A stretch of DNA of 64,000 bases from Nematopogon swammerdamellus. Lineage: Eukaryota; Arthropoda; Insecta; Lepidoptera; Adelidae. Location of the stretch: assembly GCA_946902875.1 (NCBI GenBank), contig OX336349.1, positions 19,677,891 to 19,741,890 on the forward strand, written 5' to 3'. Positions 12,401 through 19,400 of the stretch are shown piece by piece. Below the pieces are notes generated by a model, which saw only the letters and a list, made by a program, of their open reading frames with translations, did no database searches and was not told the origin of the DNA. How positions within the stretch are numbered: position 1 is the first letter of the stretch; each line of letters starts with the position of its first letter. Made by a program: the position numbers and the translations under genes.

Positions 12401-13492
12401 GATAATTGACCTGGCGTAATGCCATGTTATGGATAATGAATAAAGAATAAAGAACATATTATTTCTGTAACAATTTCTAGGTTATGTACTTTATAGAAGT
12501 TCCTGAAATACTTTCCCTACACCAATTAATTATTTTGCTTCATGTAATGCATGCATATAATATATGTTATATACATTATTTTATTTATCTGTGGCATGCA
12601 TGCAACTTTTTCATAAAATTAAATAAACTCTGTATTTGATTTTTTTTTTAATATAAACCACTATGCCCTGATTTTTTTTTATTTTATTTCCTTTTTAGTA
12701 CCTGACACAATCGAGTCTCTTTTTGACAATTTGACATAGAAGACAACACACCACACGCTGTATCTCGATAATTGGGATAAGCAGCGTAATCGGTGTTGTG
12801 CTGCAAGTACTCTAGTAAATTACAGCATAACACCGACCACCACGTTTAGCAAAGTATTCGGACAAGATAACCTATCAAGCAGCAAGTAAGGCTCCAAGGC
12901 CCACCTGCTGCATTACTCGGTCGAACGACCGTGCCAAGTGAGAAGAGGCTAGCCTGTAACCCTTTAGCACGGCATCTTGTCCTTATCTCTTCGCCTTTTA
13001 CGACATGGTACGGGGAGATGCAGTGGGGCTTTCATATATATTAAGTACCGGCCCCACACGGTACAATTTTCAAACATTGTTAATCAAAATAGCATTGTTT
13101 CATAATGAATACGTACTGATCATTGCGTAATTTATGATAATTACAACAGAACTCTTGTCGCTGATTTCGAATTCTAAGGTTGAATGTCTCTAATGGCAGG
13201 CCTAAAGGAGCGGCTTGAACGGGAGCTACTAGAAATGCGTCCGTTCCAATCCACACATCGTGTAGTGATGTCCGAGAACCCGAGCGTCGACGCGTGGTAC
13301 GGTGCACGCGACTTCGCCAGACGCACCGACTTCCTCCGCCATTGCATAACCAAGAAGGAGTACTATGAGCTGGGCGGGGAATACTTGAAGGAGCACGGAG
13401 CTAGCAACAGATACTTCCCCAGCCCCGCGCCCATAGACAACACACCGGCGGGGGACGCTAATGTTATCAAGGAGGAAATTGTAGTTGATTAA
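206..13492 (+). CDS. Arp5: Arp5 (ACTR5), INO80-complex actin-related protein, C-terminal eight exons
   Basis: Arp5 is the actin-fold subunit that, with the IES6 partner, couples INO80 ATPase activity to nucleosome sliding in the nucleus. Joined exons are 206-436, 974-1095, 2617-2697, 8123-8290, 9296-9459, 10431-10577, 12124-12278 and 13200-13492, about 452 codons, ending in TAA. All splice phases fit (1,0,0,0,2,2,1). Seen in order: the actin segment with [12 protein letters not shown] and YYEQ-like helix leading to VQLPF; the charged Arp5-specific insertion ([43 protein letters not shown]); and the actin C-lobe with [10 protein letters not shown], the nucleotide-pocket-like [28 protein letters not shown] and [11 protein letters not shown]. 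Family knowledge: these are Arp5 hallmarks. The N-terminal lobe lies outside the window. The insertion exon is preceded by six decoy copies (9503-10430). Identification is firm; the exon edges are inferred from GT/AG sites and phase. Confidence 0.93.
446..735 (-). repeat. Dispersed repeat of the 'GGCCAAGTGCGAGT' family
   Basis: One edge reads GGTTTCCGTATCCCGTACGG at 446. The other, read on the minus strand, is GGCCAAGTGCGAGTTGGACC near 735. The same element lies in the opposite orientation at 52275-52577. It includes a TCTG/TCCG microsatellite (485-533) and the recurring phrase meaning 'ttgaaccgtaataggtagcc'. No ORF. Class uncertain; the family is common in Lepidoptera. Confidence 0.7.
974..1095 (+). 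CDS. Arp5: Arp5 exon b
   Basis: Acceptor TTTCTAG precedes 974; donor CAG|GTCACT follows 1095. The previous G plus CG makes Ala, then [18 protein letters not shown] follows, ending LNQLLSIQ. This is the basic/coiled-coil start of the Arp5-specific insertion. The exon ends in phase 0. The ORF is too short to stand alone but matches the family closely. Confidence 0.87.
1108..1545 (-). repeat. SINE copy (minus orientation)
   Basis: It begins on the plus strand with a T-run and ATGGAAACTGACACAGTTGG, the reverse of the SINE 3' end, and runs to the GTACCGGCCCCACA head motif near 1530-1545. Other copies are listed below; this is the window's most frequent repeat. Confidence 0.75.
1566..1959 (-). repeat. 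tRNA-derived SINE (minus orientation)
   Basis: Read on the minus strand it starts GGCGGGTGGCCAAGTGGTTT, which resembles a tRNA A box, has a B-box-like GGTTCGAATCC, and ends in an A-run at 1566. It matches the plus-strand copy at 8504-8901 over its whole length. Pol III boxes are seen; the tRNA ancestor (Ser/Leu-like) is inference. Confidence 0.8.
1960..2570 (+). pseudogene. 5'-truncated LINE, 3' end of reverse-transcriptase ORF
   Basis: The open frame to 2477 ends a CR1/jockey-type ORF2. It has [10 protein letters not shown], then [15 protein letters not shown], which also occurs in the full LINE at 54710-57730, then [18 protein letters not shown] stop is followed by about 80 bases of 3' UTR and an A-run at 2561-2570. 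It lacks the endonuclease and RT catalytic core, so it is a dead-on-arrival copy in Arp5 intron 2. It abuts the tRNA-SINE at 1959. Confidence 0.85.
2617..2697 (+). CDS. Arp5: Arp5 exon c
   Basis: Acceptor GTTGTTGCAG precedes 2617; donor CAG|GTAACG follows 2697. The exon has exactly 27 codons, phase 0 at both ends. It encodes [20 protein letters not shown] and NYDDLQ, aligning with the 'ELLEDG...F..AL' helix of the Arp5 insertion (family knowledge). Confidence 0.87.
2807..3133 (-). repeat. SINE copy (minus orientation)
   Basis: It runs from a T-run plus ATGGAAACTGACACGGTTGG to AAAGTACCGGCCCACA. It includes the shared body motifs TTACATAGCCGTTTCGACC and AGTAATATAAGAAGGGAGTC. Its head abuts the left arm of the fold-back element. 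Confidence 0.8.
3223..3840. repeat. 206-bp tandem repeat, three copies
   Basis: Copies start at 3223, 3429 and 3635, each with GTCTGCGACTTTTAGTTTAG, and are almost identical; one single-base difference (GAAAAGTT to GAAACGTT) is seen in the third. A single inverted copy lies at about 4570-4800. The near identity suggests recent or homogenised expansion. Confidence 0.88.
4125..4290 (+). repeat. SINE copy (plus) in the fold-back loop
   Basis: It has AGTAGCCGACATGAAATGAA, TATGGGCTGACATCACGGAT and the tail CCGTGTCAGTTTTCATAG followed by an A-run. It is 5' truncated. Confidence 0.7.
4890..5215. repeat. Inverted-repeat element (MITE-like)
   Basis: Outer arms are CGCATTTATGTTTTCTAGCC at about 4904 and its diverged complement ACATAAATGCCGAAAG near 5196. 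The inner arms CAGTCCAATCTACG and CGTAGATCCGACTG face each other around a short centre. No ORF. Confidence 0.55.
5282..5535 (-). repeat. SINE copy (minus orientation)
   Basis: It starts with a T-run and a variant TTGAAACTGACACGGTTGG tail and ends near GGAGTGATATCACTT. It is followed within about ten bases by another copy in the same orientation, a tandem SINE pair. Confidence 0.75.
5546..5803 (-). repeat. SINE copy (minus orientation)
   Basis: This is the second of the tandem pair. T-run, ATAGAAAGTGACACGGTTGG, through AGAAGGGAGTCATATCCCT. The two neighbours differ by only a few substitutions. Confidence 0.75.
5864..6086 (-). pseudogene. LINE C-terminal fragment
   Basis: It is nearly identical to 29046-29275, including GTTAGGGCCCCTGAGGGCCG and GAACCGAGTTATATTCTTGG. 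On the minus strand the better-preserved copy reads as the Cys/His-rich tail of a non-LTR ORF2. No intact frame here. Confidence 0.6.
6497..6612 (+). repeat. SINE copy inside the hAT element
   Basis: It has GACGTGGCACCAAGTTCATC, TGGGCTGACATCACGGATGT and CCATAAAAAAAAAAAAA. It is 5' truncated and inserted after the hAT element formed. Confidence 0.75.
6955..7480. other. CpG-rich block within the hAT element
   Basis: The stretch 6965-7080 is almost only G and C with many CpGs. 7180-7400 is similarly rich, in contrast to the AT-rich surroundings. No ORF with family resemblance was found. It may be captured promoter or coding DNA carried by the transposon; that is inference. Confidence 0.5.
7865..7990 (+). 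repeat. LINE 3' UTR fragment
   Basis: GAGGCCGGCATGACATTCGC, then ACCATGGGCGTCGTTAAACA, then TACATGTCGCGCTTAAAAAA matches, in plus orientation, the 3' end of the full LINE on the minus strand at 54639-54780. It is 5' truncated with an A-run. Confidence 0.7.
8123..8290 (+). CDS. Arp5: Arp5 exon d
   Basis: I chose acceptor GTGTGTAG before 8123 because it keeps frame (phase 0) and gives [17 protein letters not shown], which matches the length of the family's helix after 'ELQ'. The nearer CAAATAG acceptor would create an immediate stop. Donor AAG|GTAACC follows 8290. 56 codons, ending [14 protein letters not shown]-rich. Confidence 0.85.
8341..8952 (+). repeat. SINE with 5S rRNA-like head, split by a second SINE
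   Basis: The head contains CTGGGCGCGGTTAGTACTTG followed by TATGGGTGATCGC, matching the conserved 3' half (box C region) of 5S rRNA. The body has GTGTAGCCGGCACGACTGAA and GACATCACGGAT, then breaks at 8503. The tail resumes at 8902 with GTGATGTAGAGAACTGTGCA and GTTTCCATAAAAAAA. So the tRNA-SINE at 8504-8901 inserted into it. The 5S relationship is recognised by eye; the 5' portion also has a TAGCTCAGCGGT A-box-like run. Confidence 0.72.
8504..8901 (+). repeat. tRNA-derived SINE, full length
   Basis: It starts GGCGGGTGGCCGAGTGGTTT (A box) and has GGTCCTCGGTTCGAATCCCG (B box). The body includes AAGATGGCCGCATAGCAGCC and it ends in an A-run at 8891. It matches the minus-strand copy at 1566-1959. 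Confidence 0.85.
8953..9295. other. AT-rich intron sequence, no feature seen
   Basis: No repeat shared with the rest of the window and no coding potential was seen before the acceptor TTCGTACACAG at 9295. Confidence 0.5.
9296..9459 (+). CDS. Arp5: Arp5 exon e
   Basis: Acceptor GTACACAG precedes 9296, and phase 0 joins RSK to [20 protein letters not shown]. Donor AAGAG|GTACTT follows 9459, leaving AG (phase 2). It ends [15 protein letters not shown], the Arp5 'DWDxYK' signature. An upstream TTTGTAG acceptor at 9251 was rejected because its frame does not fit. Confidence 0.87.
9503..10577 (+). repeat. Arp5: 154-bp tandem array of an Arp5 exon, seven copies
   Basis: Copies begin at 9503, 9657, 9811, 9966, 10120, 10274 and 10431 (spacing 154,154,155,154,154,157). 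Each begins just after an acceptor-like ..GC(A/G)CAG and encodes [20 protein letters not shown]. Only the last copy continues into CAGCTGCATCTCGCCATAGA with a donor. Copies 1-6 instead end ATCACGTGTGTTGTTACTGC and flow into the next acceptor. Because 154 is not a multiple of three, reading through any of copies 1-6 meets a stop in a following copy. Confidence 0.93.
10431..10577 (+). CDS. Arp5: Arp5 exon f (functional copy of the array)
   Basis: This is the only array copy with both an acceptor (ACTGCACAG) and a usable donor (CTGCG|GTATGC). AG from exon e plus C makes Ser. It encodes the acidic [20 protein letters not shown], a His tract, then [10 protein letters not shown], and joins to APELIF in exon g. 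Phase 2 in, phase 2 out. Confidence 0.85.
10640..11700. mobile_element. GC-rich inverted-repeat MITE cluster
   Basis: AAGCTGCGTATCCACTAGAG (10928) and its complement at 11466-11485 are terminal inverted repeats of an element of about 550 bp. The flanks hold repeated CGAGGCTGCCTCG palindromes (10683-10810) and GAGGC-rich segments to 11650. No coding sequence. It lies in the intron between Arp5 exons f and g. Confidence 0.65.
11352..11388. repeat. Perfect 17-bp hairpin with 3-nt loop
   Basis: CGGATCAAGCTGAGGCG is followed by ACA and its exact complement. It lies inside the MITE at 10928-11485 and probably belongs to it. Confidence 0.85.
11701..12123. other. AT-rich intron, no feature seen
   Basis: Low-complexity AT-rich sequence with a TATG microsatellite (12083-12096) leads to the acceptor TGTGCACAG at 12123. 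Confidence 0.5.
12124..12278 (+). CDS. Arp5: Arp5 exon g
   Basis: CG from exon f plus A completes Arg, then [12 protein letters not shown]. The exon has [20 protein letters not shown] and the actin-fold [12 protein letters not shown], whose Gly pair lines the nucleotide pocket in the family. Donor CCCAG|GTAAAA follows 12278, phase 1. Confidence 0.93.
12719..13073 (-). repeat. SINE-like repeat sharing the SINE head module
   Basis: It ends with CCTTTTACGACATGGTACGG, GGAGATGCAGTGGGGCT and AAGTACCGGCCCCACACGGT, the same module as the heads of the minus-orientation SINEs at 3060-3130 and 29760-29835. The other part (12730-12990) differs, so this is a second family or a chimera. Confidence 0.6.
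13200..13492 (+). CDS. Arp5: Arp5 terminal exon h
   Basis: Acceptor TAATGGCAG precedes 13200; G plus GC completes Gly, then [20 protein letters not shown]. It has [28 protein letters not shown] and ends EEIVVD with TAA at 13490-13492. These are the C-terminal landmarks of Arp5. Confidence 0.94.
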
Positions 13493-13566
13493 AATCTTTG
13501 AAATCTGGTATGTAGTTTCGTTCAAAAGTAGCTATATATTTTTAACCTGTAGGGTTCCCTGGTATC

Positions 13567-13858
13567 AAAAAAGGTATGGACGCCGGATTGTCAAATGCTT
13601 GTATGAGAACTAGCGTCGCCGAATTGCGGGGAGCAGAGTGTACTTACCGATGATAAGAATTCCACTATTGCGCATACTAAACTTGGCTGTAGTGTTTTTA
13701 CACGTAAACACAGCATGCGGGCATTTTAAACAGGTTTTTGTGAACGCGGCCGATCACAGACTGACGGGCCAGCGCGCGACCGTCCAATGAAACAAGTATG
13801 CTTTTACTTATATCGTGTTACGCTGGCGAGGATAGGGTTCGGGGTCCATACCTTTTTT
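13567..13858. mobile_element. MITE with AAAAAAGGTATGGAC termini
   Basis: AAAAAAGGTATGGACGCCGG at 13567 faces the inverted GGGTCCATACCTTTTTT ending at 13858. About 290 bp, no ORF, directly in the Arp5 3' flank. Confidence 0.65.
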
Positions 13859-14002
13859 ATTGTTCTAGACCAGAAATGTTCGCATGTTTTGCGAACATGT
13901 TCTATCAATGAATTTTTAATCATTAGAATGAGAGAGAACAACGTTCGATAGATTAAAAAACCATACGCCTTTGGAAACTGCATTGCACTCATTCGAAGAC
14001 TG

Positions 14003-14183
14003 AGGGCCTAGTCCGAGTTTACGTGACAGCTACGTAAACTTCAAATACCGATCGAATAAAGTTTTTATGTATGGAGCTCTCTAGTGGCGCCGCGGTGAGC
14101 GTATTGTGCTCCCATACATAAAAACTCAATTCGATCGGTATTTGACGTTTACGTAGCTGTCACGTTAACTCGGACTAGGCCCT
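14003..14183. mobile_element. Palindromic MITE, 181 bp
   Basis: AGGGCCTAGTCCGAGTT and its complement form the ends. The inner arms (GATCGAATAAAGTTTTTATG and complement) continue almost to the centre. Confidence 0.75.
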
Positions 14184-14338
14184 CTGATATTTTGACACAA
14201 GGATTCTTGATTTTCTTTATGTGTGGCTTTGATTCTAGTCCTATTGTCATTCGGGGCGTTCCTTTAGCTACACATTAATATATAATTTGTGTGGGAGAAT
14301 TGTCCATATAAAATACAAAAATTTGGAGAAAAAAAAAA

Positions 14339-15548
14339 GCCGACAAGTGCGAGTCTGACTCGCGCACCGAGGGTTCCGTCGGCGCCGCGCGCCGCCGTGC
14401 CGTCAGCGTTGATTGTTGTGCCGATTATTAGAATGAACGTAACGAAAAGCATGCCTTAAATTAATTTGAACTTTTTTAAGTTTTCTTTACATTCGCGGGT
14501 GCACAACAACCCACGAAAGTTTCATCATAATCGGATAGAAGACGAATGAACGAACGAACATTCATTTTTATAGTTAACGCCGAGATGACAGTTCTTCGTT
14601 GTCAAATAGAAATTATTTTATTTTTTTGTGTTCCATGAATCCAATATTTCGTCACCGGCCAGTTGACGCAAAAACAACGACCAAGAAACCTGTGCTTTGG
14701 ACTGCGTGATTTTAAACGCGCAACAATTTTAATAATTTAAAATTTAATTTAATTTTTTTTTATTATTCTCCCTGCCGCCGCCGCCGCGGCGCCGCCGGTG
14801 GTATTTCAGCTTGATACCTTGACCCGTTCCTGAGAAAAAGGGTCTTGACATACAAAACAAGCAAACTTTTTTTTTATGTGATGTAAGTACGAATTTACAA
14901 TTTACCTTTATTTGTGCTGTGAGACCTTGCTTCGTACCGAATTTCGTGATTCTAGGTCAACGGGAAGTACCCTGTAGGTTTTGATTTGTTTTGAGTGAAT
15001 TTACGAGTATCAAAATCTGACATCAATACCCGTATCTTTTGATTGTGTTAATTTAGAAGCTTGAGTTTCCTACATCTCTAAGCGATCGTAGATGTTAATA
15101 TTTTGTATTAATTTGAACTTTATACCTTGACTCGTTCCTGAGAAAAAGGGTCTTGACATACAAAACAAGCAAACTTTTTTTTTATGTGATATAACTGCAA
15201 ATTTGCAATTTTCGGATTTTTCCTTTACTTTTGCTATGAGACCTTGCTTCGTACCTAATTTCATGATTCTAGGTCAACGGGAAGTACTCCATAGGTTTTG
15301 ATTTCATTTGCCGGTAGCAAAATTTATGACATAAATGGCCGTATCTTGTGATTGCGTTGACTTAGAAACCTAATTTTTTTACACCTCCGAGGAAACGTAG
15401 ACCTTAATATTTGGTATTAATTTCAAATTGATACGTCTACCCGTTCCTGAGAAAAAGGGTCTTGAGGGACAGACAGCCAGCCAGACGGACAACAAAGTGA
15501 TCCTATAAGGGTTCCGTTTTTCCTCTTTTGAGGTACGGAACCCTAAAA
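14339..15548. repeat. Dispersed repeat of the 'GACAAGTGCGAGTCTGACT' family with internal repeats
   Basis: It starts with the family edge near 14339 and ends TGAGGTACGGAACCCTAAAA. Inside, a unit with CGTTCCTGAGAAAAAGGGTC and CTAGGTCAACGGGAAGTAC occurs at about 14820, 15130 and, partly, 15440. Related fragments are at 51905-52262 and 58640-58740. No coding frame. Confidence 0.65.
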
Positions 15549-15694
15549 ATTACCTGGATATCAAAGAATTCGCCTGTGCTTCAAAATAAGTGAATCAAAA
15601 TTCGCTTTATATTTTTTGATGGGCAATTTAATTGGCTATAAGTGTAAATCGAGTTTATTATTCTGACTTATTATACGAAATATTTCAGATTGTA

Positions 15695-16409
15695 CAGTGG
15701 AAACCAAACTTAAATGCGTATTGGCTTGAAGTTCGGCCGCTTGACTGATGTATAGTCAAATAAAATATACAATCGAATATTTTGCCAGAAAATTTATAAA
15801 ATTATTTTACATTATCATTTGTAGGTAAAAAAGAGTCTTGCTTTATATTATTTTTATATATTACTGTATTATATTATGTTTTTGCACACCGATGTATCGG
15901 TCATAGTTAAAACCGGTTTGAACTGACGACGTGTTGGTGTCGCTCGGGCGACCCCGGTAAACGCACTTCGTCAATAAACACTCATCATGCTAGCACCACA
16001 CATAGCTGTATGTACACAAATATTTGATAAACATTTCCGTTTCGTCTCCTTTTAATGGCTTGGTTAGAGTGAGATAAAACTAAAATGTTTGCAACAATCA
16101 CGAATACGAATAACCATGTGTGAAACCACCATTAGTAGAAAATCTACCGCAAAACTACGGAAGAAACAAATAAATAGTGAGTGACTGTACAATGGCGCAC
16201 GCACAGATGAGAGGGGGGCGTGCGCGGGCGACAGGACGCGGGCGGGGACGGCGCGCGGTCGTATCCTAGCAACGCGGGGGAGCGCGGTATGGTGCGCCGA
16301 TACCCCCCTTTGCACACCTTCCGCCCTCCCCCCCCTCTGCCCTAATAATCGTCTTTTGCGCAGACACACGGGCGCATCTCACAGCCGCATTTAAGTTTGG
16401 TTTCTACTG
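15695..16409. mobile_element. Mariner/Tc1-like MITE with TA target site
   Basis: CAGTGGAAACCAAACTTAAA at 15695 faces its near-complement ending CTACTG at 16409, each flanked by TA (15693-15694 and 16410-16411). TA duplication with CAGTGG-like ends suggests the Tc1/mariner group. No transposase. A GC-rich part is at 16190-16370. Confidence 0.7.
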
Positions 16410-19400
16410 TACGCGTGGGTGGCTGGGTGCACAATTTTCGCGCAGCGAAAATGGCGTACAAGCCAGGGGGCGTAAGCATATTTAAAAATTTAGGGAAGGA
16501 AGCCTACAGGTTAACATTTATTATTTCCATTCCTAGATCAAGGGCAGGCTACACAGATGAAGGAAAATGAAAACACAATAGTTTAGGAGCCACAAATATC
16601 ATGGCACATTTATTTTCTCCACTACATGGCGACTTCTAAAAGAATCATGACTGTTATTTTTCATAGCTGATATTTCAAAATCCACATAAATAGTTTTTCG
16701 TAATTCAGTACTCATCTGGGGATAAGTACTAACAAAATATTTTTTATAATGTGTTCTGATTTCTTAAAACTTTTTCATAAAATTAAATAAACTCTGTATT
16801 TGATTTTATAATATAAACCACTATGCACTGAGAAAAAAAATTATAAAAATTGCTTTGTTAGTTCCGCTAACTATATGGTGAGACTATAGTAAGAGTACAT
16901 TAAAAAATCACATTAAAGCATATACATAATGCTGACTACATATTAATATGTCCGTTACAGCCCCGGCTGCCCTCTTCTATCACTGCCTCACGTGATATGC
17001 AGACTCCGCCGCCCGCCACGCCCAGCGCACATCTCTCTAAATAGCTCCAAAAAAATGTACTTTACATACGTTTAAAAACTAACAAAAAAAAAAAATACTC
17101 CTTCAATAATCACACACATGGAAGATGGTAACAGAACCTAAAAAACTTCTAACAAATTAAGTTCATTAGCCAATCTTCACGGATGGATATGAGGAAAAAA
17201 GTTTTAACAAAATGCTCTCAGGTGAGGGTGTGTGTCCCTCCCTCTATACTCTTACAAGGTATCGTTAAAATAAGGTTTAGGTAGAAAAGTTAAAATTATT
17301 TACGAGTAAGTATAGTGACTAATAAAGTGTTAGCGAAAATGTGAAGGTAACTCGTGGGATGGGGCTGTAAGGGTCCGGCGATGTCGCGCTGATTTTGTCA
17401 ACATCGCAATATTAACGATTCTACAACTTATGTAAAATATAATCTTACAGCTAGCCTAAAAATTTTAACAAAACAATAAGAAGTGTCGATTTAGTAGTAA
17501 ATTGGTCATAATTGTCTCTGAAGAGCTATAACTAAATGACGAGACTGCGTGTCTAAATAATAATGCGGCGCTAAACTAAAAAATGCACGATAATGTACGT
17601 AACCTAGGTTAGTGTGTCGTATATCCACCGGGCGCCCGCCGCCCGCACTAGTTAACATTAACACAACGAGTGACTTAGGAATAGCTCTCAGCGTAATAAT
17701 ACAAATGTTAAAATCCTTAGGCTCACACTACATGAATACAATCGAAGCAACAAAAATATCTTGGCAAAGCGGAAATTTGTATACGCCCTAACAATATAAT
17801 TAACTAAATAATGTACCTATATTTAAATGATTACACAAGGCTCACTGTACCGGCCCGCACCCCCCGCACGCCTAGACTAGTGCATAGCTCACCGCCGCCC
17901 CCCAGATATGTCTCGTTACAGCGGCGGCGGCGGCACCGACGCCCGCCGCCGCCGTGGCTCAAAGTAAACCGTAACTATGTTCAGATCAGATAAGCTAACA
18001 AAGTAACTTCCGCCGCCGCGCCTGCCCGCTGCCGTTACATCTTAATTTCAGTCTTTTCTACCGTCGACATTTAAGTAGCCAATGAGAAAGCTGCCCGTCG
18101 TTCCACTCCCGACGCGGCCCCCACTTACAACTGCTTAAAGTAAAGTACACATTCTTGTATGTATGTATGTATAATGTTGTAATGCTAACGTCCGTATGTA
18201 AAATAGGCTGTCGCAGTGAAGGCACACAAACTATTGTTGCTCGCCTCCCGACGACTTCTAGTATACTTGTGTCTGCCGCGGTATCCTGCCCTCTTTGAGG
18301 ACTATTAAATTTTTTTTTTTGTATTTCCTTACGAGTACTATTGAGGTTACTATTATTTTGTTTTATCTGAAATAGTTAATGAAGATTGTGGGTCTTCACT
18401 GTCGATATACATAGTCTATGTACTTCTTTAAATCTAATTTACTAGTTGGTGTTGCAGCTAACTTCATTAAGTATAACTATGGAGATGAGCGCGAGGGGGA
18501 CGCGGACGCGGGCCCGGGCGCCGCGCGTCGACGCCCCCGCCGCGCGCACGCACAATACCAAATACATCAGCGAAACCTAAACCTTACATAATTGAATAAT
18601 TTTTATTCTGTATATTATAATTTGGTATTCCTACATAGAATCAAATCATATAGGGGTTTAGTCCGAGTAATACTGTCTTCAATGGCTTCGTAACAAATAT
18701 TCGTATGAGATTATCGAGTTTAGTTTTAGCGAAGTTTTTTTTTTTAACAATTTTTGTGAACTGAAAAATCGATAAAGTAAAGAACACATCGGCCTACTAC
18801 TTCCAGTAAAGTTATTCAAATACAGAACTATCAAAATATAAAAAATATCGAGGACTATCAAAACACTTTTTTATTTATTTACAACTACAAGGAAATATGA
18901 GTTATTATTATTATTAGATATATTATCGGGTCTATCGGTATGTATTTTGTTTCCTCGAGTTAACTTCATTTAGGTTATCTTAATATTTATAAAGGTCTTT
19001 TGATCGGCGCCTTATCCTCCGAGCTGCCCCCCGCCCCGCCCCGCTTGCCGCCCCGCCCCCGCCGCACGTACACAATAAATAATCCTTACAAGTAATATGT
19101 ACACATCACTGACCCAGCACATGGACACACAACAACAAAGTGGAAATAAAATAGAGCACCGGCCCCCACACCATCCCGTCTCCTTCGTATCACCTTCTAG
19201 AGCCAGGAGGAACATAGCTAAACACTGGCTAATTCTAAGTAATCATATTCACAGAAAAAAACCTAATGATCTATGAGGTCATAAAAATTTTCAAGACCAA
19301 AGGACACGAAAAGAGGATACTAAAATTTTACTCTTTTTTTATCATTGGAAATATAATAACATTTTTCTTCAAATGTATTTTTTCCAGAAAATATTAATAT

